In this document: positions 1-5,065 of the stretch, in pieces
How positions within the stretch are numbered: the stretch's first letter is position 1
How the letters are laid out: every line of letters begins with the position of its first letter
DNA from: Acidobacteriota bacterium
GTDB taxonomy: Bacteria; Acidobacteriota; Blastocatellia; Pyrinomonadales; Pyrinomonadaceae
NCBI GenBank assembly: GCA_029777145.1
Contig: JAKOSS010000421.1
Span: 1-5,101, forward strand
DNA length: 5,101 nucleotides
Direction of reading: 5' to 3'
Position numbers and translations under genes: made by a program
Notes under the pieces: generated by a model
The model's database searches: none
The model's input: only the letters and a program-made list of their open reading frames with translations
What the model was told of the DNA's origin: nothing

Positions 1-948
1 ATACAGAACCGAAAGATCGAACGGCGTGAAAAGCCATTTGTGCGGGTTCATGACGATCGTGTCCGCGCGTTCCCAACCTTTGAAATAAGACTGAAATTCC
101 GGAACGATCGCCGCCGAGCCCGAATACGCCGCATCAACGTGAAGAAAGATCCCGTTCCGTTCGCAGATGTCGGCGACGCGATCGACATTGTCGATGCTCG
201 TCGTCGATGTCGTGCCGATCGTCGCGACGACACAAAGCGGCAAGTGCCCGGCAGCCTTGTCGTCGGCGATCGCCTCGCGGAGTTTTTCGACATCGACCTC
301 GAAACGTTCGTTCGACTGGATCTTCACGATCGATCGCGTGCCGAGCCCGAGCAAAATGACCGCCTTGTCGATCGAACTGTGCGTATGTTCCGAGCAGTAG
401 ACTCGAAGCAACGGCAGATCGCTGCGTCCGCTCATGCCTTTTTCGCGAATGCCAAGGTTAAGCCGCTCGCGCGCCATCGCGATCGCATGCAGCGTCGAGA
501 TCGAAGCGGTGTCGTAGATCAGGCCCTTGAAATCGTCCGGCAATCCGACCATCTGCCGAAGCCAATCGAGAACGACCGGCTCAAGTTCCGTCGACGCCGG
601 CGAAGTCCGCCAGAGCATCGCTTTCATGTCAAACGCCGCCGAGAGCATCTCGCCGAGAACGCCCGGCGAGCTGGTCGACGTCGAAAACAGCCCGTGGAAG
701 TTCGGGTGATTCCAGTGCGTGACGGCCGGCACGATCAATTCGCGGACGTCGTTCATGACCGCGTCGAAGGCCTCGCCTTCAAGCGGGGCGGACGAAGGAA
801 GCGCAGCCGTCAGGTCGCCGGGTTTGTTCTGCGAAAGCACCGGATACGACTCGATGTTCTGAAAGTAATCCGCGATGAAATCGACGACTTCGTGACCGAA
901 CCGGCGAAATTCGTCGCGCGGCATGTCGCCTTGATGTTTCTGTGTCAT
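1..948 (-). CDS. PLP-dependent aromatic-L-amino-acid decarboxylase (group II), N-terminal 316 codons, truncated by window edge
   Basis: Reading the minus strand from ATG at 948-946 gives 316 uninterrupted codons running off the left edge. The protein belongs to the fold-type I, group II decarboxylases (aromatic amino acid, histidine and glutamate types), which release CO2 from an amino acid to give an amine in the cytoplasm. Visible landmarks: the N-terminal FRRFGHEVVDFIADY segment (residues 14-28); THWNHPNF (77-84); TSPASTELE (115-123), matching the family SPACTELE block; CSEHTHSS with the cofactor-stacking His190; ATIGTTSTTS (242-251); HVDAAY with Asp272, expected to pair with the PLP pyridine nitrogen; and NPHKW with Lys304, the Schiff-base lysine. 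The family is usually about 470-500 residues, so about a third is missing, including the mobile loop with the catalytic tyrosine. Met9 (ATG at 924-922, preceded by AAGG) is an alternative start; Met1 has only a weak GGAA. Family is secure; substrate (Phe/Tyr/Trp/DOPA or other) is not. Confidence 0.95.
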   Translation of the reverse strand, partial: MTQKHQGDMPRDEFRRFGHEVVDFIADYFQNIESYPVLSQNKPGDLTAALPSSAPLEGEAFDAVMNDVRELIVPAVTHWNHPNFHGLFSTSTSSPGVLGEMLSAAFDMKAMLWRTSPASTELEPVVLDWLRQMVGLPDDFKGLIYDTASISTLHAIAMARERLNLGIREKGMSGRSDLPLLRVYCSEHTHSSIDKAVILLGLGTRSIVKIQSNERFEVDVEKLREAIADDKAAGHLPLCVVATIGTTSTTSIDNVDRVADICERNGIFLHVDAAYSGSAAIVPEFQSYFKGWERADTIVMNPHKWLFTPFDLSVLY

Positions 949-996
949 GGTAAGTTCCGGGCTCCGGGAAAAGGGAATTTTGCCTGGTTCCGTTGC

Positions 997-1012
997 CGGA
1001 TCGGGCGATCCG
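997..1012. repeat. Perfect 6-bp inverted repeat in the decarboxylase leader
   Basis: CGGATC (997-1002) and GATCCG (1007-1012) flank a GGGC loop. The element lies between the proposed reverse promoter and the decarboxylase start, so it would be in that gene's 5' untranslated RNA. It could be a short hairpin or a protein-binding dyad. The arms are short and GATC is frequent in this DNA, so chance is a real alternative. Confidence 0.35.
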
Positions 1013-1032
1013 ACAAAAGTATCCGAAAACGC

Positions 1033-1060
1033 TCGACAGTTTTTGTAATCCAAGTATAAT
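1033..1060 (+). promoter_or_regulatory. Sigma70-type promoter for the permease operon
   Basis: TCGACA (1033-1038, 5 of 6 to the -35 consensus) is followed by a 16-nt spacer and a perfect TATAAT (1055-1060). Transcription would start near 1067, leaving a leader of about 100 nt before the first permease. The surroundings (about 1040-1115) are markedly AT-rich compared with the flanking genes. The match is seen directly; activity is inferred. Confidence 0.65.
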
Positions 1061-1083
1061 AGCTCAAACGTTTTTCTCGCCAA
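1056..1083 (-). promoter_or_regulatory. Candidate reverse promoter for the decarboxylase, -10 overlapping the forward -10
   Basis: On the minus strand, TTGGCG (complement of 1078-1083, 4 of 6 to consensus), a 16-nt spacer and TATTAT (complement of 1056-1061, 5 of 6) form a plausible promoter. It would start transcripts near 1049 and give a leader of about 100 nt. Its -10 is the other strand of nearly the same bases as the forward TATAAT. An alternative reverse -10 is TATACT (complement of 1053-1058), but its spacing to TTGGCG is 19 nt. The -35 is weak, so confidence is moderate. Confidence 0.4.
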
Positions 1084-1101
1084 CGTACAAGAATTGCAAT
1101 T
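1066..1101. promoter_or_regulatory. Two small palindromes around the forward start site (candidate operator)
   Basis: AAACGTTT (1066-1073) is a perfect 8-bp palindrome on the predicted forward start site. AATTGCAATT (1092-1101) is a perfect 10-bp palindrome about 25 nt downstream of it, just upstream of the proposed reverse -35. Their places would let one bound regulator affect both directions. No regulator gene is in the window, and AT-rich palindromes of this size occur by chance, so this is only a candidate. Confidence 0.25.
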
Positions 1102-1166
1102 TTTAGTTTAATTGGAAGTTTGTCCGCATCGTCGGGCAAGTGCCGTTTCCGTTCAAACCGCAAAAT

Positions 1167-2693
1167 ATGGCAACTGAGGCTTCTGAACTCGAACGACCGT
1201 CCGAAGGTTTTATTCGCGGACTGGGGTTGCTCGATTCCACGACGATCGTCGCCGGGTCGATGATCGGATCCGGGATCTTTATCGTTTCCGCCGATATCGC
1301 CCGTCAGGTCGGATCGCCCGGATGGCTTTTGGTCGTTTGGATCATCACCGGGGTTTTGACTATCGGCGCCGCACTTTCTTACGGCGAACTCGCCGCGATG
1401 ATGCCGAAAGCCGGCGGCATGTACGTTTATCTAAAGGAAGCCTACTCGCCGTTTTGGGGATTTCTTTACGGATGGACGCATTTCCTGGTTATCGGAACCG
1501 CGACCATCGCCGCCGTCGGCGTTGCCTTCGCGCGGTTCACCGGCATCCTGATCCCGCAAATATCCGAAACCAGCTACATCATCGAACCGTTTCGGATCGG
1601 TTCATCGAGTTACGCGTTTTCGCTCTCGACTGCGCAGTTGGTCGGGATCGTTATGATCGCCTTCCTGACGTGGATGAACACGCGGGGGCTGAATCTCGGA
1701 AAGCTCGTCCAGAACGTTTTCACCTTCGCCAAGACCGGATCTCTGATCGCGCTGATCGTGCTCGGGATCATCGTCGGGCTCGTTTCGCACGGTGACGTCG
1801 CCGCCGCGAATTTCGGTGACCTTTGGACCGTCCGCGGTAATTTGCAAGATGTCGGGCATGGGCTGACGTCGGTTGCGGCGTTCGGACTTTTCGTCGGACT
1901 CTGCGTCGCGCAGACGAACTCTCTGTTCTCGGCCGACGCCTGGCACAACGTCACGTTCACGGCGGGCGAAGTTCGCGATCCGCAGCGCAACCTTCCGCTT
2001 TCGCTGCTTCTCGGCACCGGCGGGGTGATCGCGCTCTATCTGCTCGCGAACGTCGCGTATCTCGTGACGCTGCGTTTCGAGGACATTCAAAAGGTCGCCA
2101 GCGACCGCGTCGGATCGGCTTCCGCCGAGGTCATTTTCCCGGGCTGGGGCGCAACGCTGATGGCGGCCGCCATCATGATCTCGACGTTTGGCTGCAACAA
2201 CGGTTTGATCTTCGCCGGGCCCCGCGCCTATTACGCGATGGCGAAAGACGGACTGTTTTTCCAGGCCGCGAGCAAACTCAACAAATTTCATGTTCCCGCA
2301 TGGGCGATCGTCATTCAGGGAATCTGGTCGGCGTTTTACGTCTTGCCGCGAACGGTGAAAGTTGGAGCGGACGGAGCGATCAGCTACGGAAACGTTTACG
2401 GCGACCTGCTGACCTACGTGATCTCGGCAGCGCTGATTTTCTATATTCTGGCGATCGCGGCTGTTTTTGTACTGCGATTCAAACGACCCGACGCCGAACG
2501 ACCGTACAAGGCGGTTGGTTATCCGATCATCCCGGCACTATACTGCATCGGCGCATTCGTTATTCTCGTTGTTTTGTTCGTGTACCAAACGACAGCGACG
2601 TGGCCGGGACTTCTGATCGTTCTGACGGGCGTACCCGTTTACTTCATTTGGAGAAATCTTTCCGGACCGAAGGATGCCGGAACGCAATCATAA
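1167..2693 (+). CDS. APC-superfamily amino acid permease, LAT/SteT-like
   Basis: This 508-residue inner-membrane carrier has about 12 predicted helices and the LeuT-type fold of the amino acid/polyamine/organocation superfamily. TM1 holds the unwound substrate-binding motif GSMIGSGIF (residues 30-38). SYGELAAMMPKAGG (71-84) follows TM2. GEVRDPQRNLPLSLLLG (268-284) before TM7 and the GPRAYYAMAKDGLF stretch (351-364) after TM8 are hallmark blocks. RPYKAVGYPIIP (445-456) precedes TM11. The pattern resembles the L-amino acid transporter group, whose members are often exchangers; that mode is inferred here. The hydrophilic stretch at about 396-410 separates TM9 and TM10. I chose ATG 1167 because the conserved core begins soon after; an in-frame GTG at 1140 adds nine residues, and neither start has a clear Shine-Dalgarno site. 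It is the first gene of a two-permease operon, divergent from the decarboxylase. Family is secure; substrate is unknown. Confidence 0.93.
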   Translation: MATEASELERPSEGFIRGLGLLDSTTIVAGSMIGSGIFIVSADIARQVGSPGWLLVVWIITGVLTIGAALSYGELAAMMPKAGGMYVYLKEAYSPFWGFLYGWTHFLVIGTATIAAVGVAFARFTGILIPQISETSYIIEPFRIGSSSYAFSLSTAQLVGIVMIAFLTWMNTRGLNLGKLVQNVFTFAKTGSLIALIVLGIIVGLVSHGDVAAANFGDLWTVRGNLQDVGHGLTSVAAFGLFVGLCVAQTNSLFSADAWHNVTFTAGEVRDPQRNLPLSLLLGTGGVIALYLLANVAYLVTLRFEDIQKVASDRVGSASAEVIFPGWGATLMAAAIMISTFGCNNGLIFAGPRAYYAMAKDGLFFQAASKLNKFHVPAWAIVIQGIWSAFYVLPRTVKVGADGAISYGNVYGDLLTYVISAALIFYILAIAAVFVLRFKRPDAERPYKAVGYPIIPALYCIGAFVILVVLFVYQTTATWPGLLIVLTGVPVYFIWRNLSGPKDAGTQS

Positions 2694-2705
2694 TCTACCA
2701 ATTCG

Positions 2706-2711
2706 AGGAGG
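2706..2711 (+). promoter_or_regulatory. Strong Shine-Dalgarno site of the second permease
   Basis: AGGAGG, inside GAGGAGGT, sits 5 nt before ATG 2717 and settles that start. It is the only consensus-strength ribosome binding site in the window. The upstream permease has none, so the second protein may be made at a higher rate from the shared message (inference). Confidence 0.85.
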
Positions 2712-2716
2712 TTTAA

Positions 2717-4537
2717 ATGTCTCTTTTTGCGACAAAGTCAATTGACAAGATCATTGCCGAGGCTGCTGAGACCGGCGAACATACCCTAAAGAAGACGCTG
2801 AGTTCGCTCGACCTGACAATGCTCGGGATCGGCGCGATCATCGGCACCGGTATTTTCGTTCTGACCGGACAGGCTGCGGGCAAACACGCCGGACCGGCGG
2901 TCGTCATCTCGATGGTCGTGGCCGGCATCGCGAGCGCCTTCGCGGCGCTTTGCTACTCGGAGTTCGCCGCCAGCGTTCCGATCTCGGGATCGGCGTACGC
3001 CTACGGTTACGGCACGCTCGGCGAATTCATCGCCTGGATCATCGGCTGGGATCTGATCCTCGAATACGCGTTCGGCGCGGCGACGGTTGCCGTCGGCTGG
3101 TCGGGATATGTCGTCAGTTTGTTCAGGGACACGCTCGGGATCAACTTCCCGCTCGCGCTCAGTGCTCCGCCGGGACAGGAGATAAAACTCGCGGACGGAA
3201 GTGTTGCCGGAGTCGGCGTTTTCAATTTGCCGGCTTTCCTGATCGCCATCGCGGTGACGCTTCTGCTTATCCGCGGAATCAAGGAATCGGCTAGTTTCAA
3301 CACGGTCATCGTGATCATCAAGGTTCTCGTGGTCGTTCTGTTCATCATCGCCGGTATCGGCTTCGTGAACCCGAACAACATCGGAATCGGATGCTCGGGA
3401 ACGACCTCGTGCGCCGAATTCATGCCGTTCGGCTTCAGTGGCGTAATCACGGGCGCGGCCGTCATCTTCTTCGCGTATATCGGGTTTGACGCCGTTTCGA
3501 CCGCCGCACAAGAGGCAAGGAACCCGCAAAAGGACATGCCGATCGGCATTCTGGGCAGTCTCGCGATCTGTACCGTTCTATACATTCTGGTTTCGGGCAT
3601 CATGGTCGGTCTCGTCGATTACAAGCTGCTGACGAATGCCGCCGCGCCGATCGCCACCGCGATCGATGCCGCGCGCAATCAGGCGGAGGGGACGACGATG
3701 GGTACGATCCTGATCGCCTTCCCGACGATCATCAAGGTCGGCGCCGTGCTCGGTTTGAGCTCGACGATGGTCGTCATGGTCATGGGCCAGCCGCGGGTTT
3801 TCTACTCGATGTCGAAGGACGGATTGCTTCCCGAATGGGCCGCGAAGGTTCATCCGAAGTTCCAGACGCCGCACATCACGACCGCGATCACCGGTGTGAT
3901 CGTTGCAATCCTGGCCGGTTTCGTGCCGATCCATCTGCTCGGCGAGCTGGTTTCGATCGGAACGCTGTTCGCGTTCGTCATCGTCGGAACGGGTATCATC
4001 ATTCTCCGTTCCTCGAATCCGAATCTGCACCGGCCGTTCAAGGTGCCGTTCTCGCCGGTCATTCCGATGCTCACCGTCTGGGTCGCAGCGTTCCTGATGA
4101 ACAATCTGCCGCTCGACACGTGGCTTCGTCTGATCGTCTGGATGTCGATCGGTCTGGTCGTTTACTTCGCCTACAGCTATCGTCACAGTCATTTGGCGAA
4201 GCTTTCGGACGACGACCATCCGGAGACCGGAGTTTCCGATTACAAGCCTCCGATCGCCGCGATGCTGGCGATCCTCGGCGCGATCGCGCTGACGATCTGG
4301 CAGGTCGAGTTCTTCATTCCGAACACAAGTTGGATCGACACCGCTGTCCGCTCATTCGCGTGGGGCGTCACCGGTATTCTCGTGGCGATGCTGATGTACG
4401 GCAAAAAGGCTGCCGGTGGCAAGCGCAGCGACCAGGTTCGGACGATCGGTCTGGCGGCGTCGGTCATCAACCTGGCGTTCTGGGGCTGGGTGTTCTACTG
4501 GTTCCTCTCGCATTATGCGGAGTACCACAAGGTCTAA
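2717..4537 (+). CDS. APC-superfamily amino acid permease, cationic amino acid transporter (CAT, YfnA/GkApcT-like) type with long C-terminus
   Basis: This 606-residue inner-membrane carrier shows the CAT-type signature: LGIGAIIGTGIFVLTG in TM1 (residues 36-51), CYSEFAASVPISGSAYAYGY (79-98), FFAYIGFDAVSTAAQEARNP (251-270) spanning TM6 and the following loop, GQPRVFYSMSKDGLLP (357-372) and RPFKVPFSPVIP (439-450). Twelve core helices end near residue 488. A hydrophilic linker (about 489-511) is then followed by three more hydrophobic segments (about 512-533, 545-561 and 577-598). Compact bacterial members are about 470 residues, so the tail is an extension like the 14-helix CAT layout or longer. 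Cys226 and Cys232 lie in the TM5-TM6 loop, which is extracytoplasmic in this fold. Despite the family name, bacterial members carry varied amino acids, so the substrate is not assigned. It follows the first permease by 23 nt with no terminator between, so co-transcription is likely. Confidence 0.94.
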   Translation: MSLFATKSIDKIIAEAAETGEHTLKKTLSSLDLTMLGIGAIIGTGIFVLTGQAAGKHAGPAVVISMVVAGIASAFAALCYSEFAASVPISGSAYAYGYGTLGEFIAWIIGWDLILEYAFGAATVAVGWSGYVVSLFRDTLGINFPLALSAPPGQEIKLADGSVAGVGVFNLPAFLIAIAVTLLLIRGIKESASFNTVIVIIKVLVVVLFIIAGIGFVNPNNIGIGCSGTTSCAEFMPFGFSGVITGAAVIFFAYIGFDAVSTAAQEARNPQKDMPIGILGSLAICTVLYILVSGIMVGLVDYKLLTNAAAPIATAIDAARNQAEGTTMGTILIAFPTIIKVGAVLGLSSTMVVMVMGQPRVFYSMSKDGLLPEWAAKVHPKFQTPHITTAITGVIVAILAGFVPIHLLGELVSIGTLFAFVIVGTGIIILRSSNPNLHRPFKVPFSPVIPMLTVWVAAFLMNNLPLDTWLRLIVWMSIGLVVYFAYSYRHSHLAKLSDDDHPETGVSDYKPPIAAMLAILGAIALTIWQVEFFIPNTSWIDTAVRSFAWGVTGILVAMLMYGKKAAGGKRSDQVRTIGLAASVINLAFWGWVFYWFLSHYAEYHKV

Positions 4538-4557
4538 CCACGGTTTGAACCGAGTAC

Positions 4558-4586
4558 AGAAGGGCGGCTTTCGGGCCGCCTTTCTT
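4558..4586 (+). terminator. Intrinsic terminator of the two-permease operon
   Basis: An 11-bp stem pairs 4558-4568 with 4575-4585, with one G-U pair. Its GC-rich core is GGCGGC/GCCGCC, with a six-base TTTCGG loop and a short T-rich end (TTTCTT). It begins 20 nt after the stop codon. A smaller hairpin, CGGTT/AACCG at 4541-4552, lies between stop and terminator. The T tract is weak but the stem is strong. Confidence 0.85.
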
Positions 4587-4685
4587 AGTTCGGGAAGTTT
4601 GGGAAGTTCGGGAAGTTCGGGAAGTTCGGGAAGTTCGGGAAGTTTGGGAAGTTTGGGAAGTTTGGGAAGTTTGGGAAGTCTTGGA
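4587..4685. repeat. 9-bp minisatellite, ten units AGTTYGGGA plus one degenerate unit
   Basis: Ten head-to-tail copies of AGTTYGGGA fill 4587-4676, followed by a decayed eleventh (AGTCTTGGA, 4677-4685). Only the fifth base varies. In order it reads C,T,C,C,C,C,T,T,T,T, so variants lie in blocks, as expected if neighbouring units were copied by replication slippage. The array starts directly at the end of the operon terminator. Because 9 is a multiple of 3, every frame is open through it, producing artificial Gly-Ser or Asn-Phe-Pro repeat peptides that I do not take as coding. The ten GGG runs spaced by six bases meet the usual G-quadruplex pattern on the plus strand. Confidence 0.95.
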
Positions 4686-4732
4686 AGTCAGTACCGGCCG
4701 CATTGACGTTACAGTGCGGGAATTGACTTCGG

Positions 4733-4775
4733 TTCGGGAGACTCGCCCGCTCTTCAAGCGTGCACGTTTTTCTGC
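4733..4775. repeat. Stem-loop repeat family, copy A (decayed)
   Basis: 4733-4766 aligns without gaps to 4881-4914 of copy C, with roughly three quarters of positions identical, including a shared GTGCACG end. After that, copy A lacks the middle part (CTTACTTCG...GCGCG) present in B and C and goes straight to TTTCTGC. Its stem-forming arms are disrupted, so it looks like a deleted, older copy. Confidence 0.6.
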
Positions 4776-4798
4776 TACACGTTCCTGCGTCAAACACC

Positions 4799-4845
4799 AT
4801 CGCTCGCTCTGCGAGCGGGCACGCTTACTTCGCGCGCGTTTCTGC
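4799..4845. repeat. Stem-loop repeat family, copy B
   Basis: A 47-bp unit in the same orientation and register as copy C. It opens with a perfect 7-bp inverted repeat, CGCTCGC (4801-4807) and GCGAGCG (4811-4817) around TCT. The shared block GCACGCTTACTTCG follows, then GCGCGTTTCTGC. Confidence 0.8.
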
Positions 4846-4865
4846 AATGCGGTTCTGCAATGCGT
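4840..4865. repeat. 13-bp tandem duplication at the end of copy B
   Basis: TTCTGCAATGCG occurs at 4840-4851 and again at 4853-4864, one base apart, giving a 13-bp period. The first copy overlaps the TTTCTGC end of stem-loop repeat B, so this looks like a local slippage duplication of the repeat boundary. Confidence 0.8.
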
Positions 4866-4880
4866 CGTGAATTAGACGGC

Positions 4881-4936
4881 TTCAGGAGTCTCGTTCGCTC
4901 CGCGAACGTGCACGCTTACTTCGTGCGCGTTTCTGC
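4881..4936. repeat. Stem-loop repeat family, copy C
   Basis: 4890-4936 matches copy B over its full 47 bp without gaps, and 4881-4914 matches copy A. It has a perfect 7-bp inverted repeat, CGTTCGC (4892-4898) and GCGAACG (4902-4908). A second dyad, GCACG/CGTGC, sits around CTTACTT (4910-4926). Relative to copy B the first stem has a C-G pair replaced by T-A, with both arms changed together. Confidence 0.8.
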
Positions 4937-4970
4937 ATCGCATTCCCGCAGTCGTCAATTCGCAATCCGA

Positions 4971-4998
4971 AATCCCAAATCCCCAATCCCAAATCCCC
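4971..4998. repeat. Two perfect 14-bp tandem units of telomere-like C-run DNA
   Basis: AATCCCAAATCCCC is repeated exactly at 4971-4984 and 4985-4998. Decayed related units flank it (CAATCCGA from 4963, GATCTCAAATTG to 5010). On the minus strand this gives four runs of three or four G separated by ATTT or ATT, a G-quadruplex-type pattern. Confidence 0.9.
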
Positions 4999-5014
4999 GA
5001 TCTCAAATTGAAAA

Positions 5015-5042
5015 TGGCTTCCGAACTTTCGTCCGGAAGCCA
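5015..5042 (-). terminator. Intrinsic terminator for a minus-strand gene entering from the right
   Basis: The 9-bp perfect stem TGGCTTCCG (5015-5023) and CGGAAGCCA (5034-5042) encloses a 10-base loop. Read on the minus strand it is followed at once by TTTTC and then AATTT, the expected U-rich end. On the plus strand no T tract follows. It lies 23 nt downstream of the TAG at 5068-5066, where a terminator for that reading frame should be. Confidence 0.7.
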
Positions 5043-5065
5043 ATCCAAATCAGAATTCCCGAAAA

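Larger units (their letters stand above)
4686..5014. other. Non-coding intergenic segment composed largely of degenerate repeats
   Basis: I see no credible gene in these 329 bases. Forward open frames cross them, but the peptides are Arg/Ser-rich, have no ribosome binding site, and simply follow repeat DNA. The content is three diverged copies of a stem-loop repeat, a 13-bp duplication and a C-run tandem, each listed separately. No tRNA, insertion-sequence end or CRISPR spacing is visible. Confidence 0.7.

Noticed and set aside
40..1059. Long forward open frame of 339 codons
   Set aside because: It is the antisense of the decarboxylase. Its product is extremely Arg/Asp-rich with no recognisable motif, while the minus strand gives a clear PLP enzyme ending off the left edge.
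945..1163. Minus-strand open frame of 72 codons across the divergent promoter region
   Set aside because: It runs through the AT-rich promoter segment, overlaps both gene starts, has no ribosome binding site and no recognisable protein features.
1602..2291. Minus-strand open frames under the first permease, and similar ones under the second (2786-3529, 3578-4219)
   Set aside because: They are highly charged, Arg/Asp-rich antisense readings caused by G/C-ending codons in the sense genes. The sense frames are conserved transporters.
4416..4706. Forward frame with a Gly-Ser repeat, and minus frames with Asn-Phe-Pro or Ser-Gln-Thr repeats over the minisatellite
   Set aside because: A 9-bp repeat keeps all frames open, so any of them gives a repeat peptide. 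The forward frame overlaps the permease end and crosses the terminator, and the reverse ones run through degenerate repeats.
4801..4936. tRNA or riboswitch folded from the intergenic hairpins
   Set aside because: No cloverleaf, T-loop or CCA-type end could be traced, and the hairpins are explained better as repeated units.
4587..4998. CRISPR-like array
   Set aside because: The 9-bp units have no spacers, and the 47-bp stem-loop copies are only three, diverged and irregularly spaced (57 and 91 bp). There is no cas gene in view.
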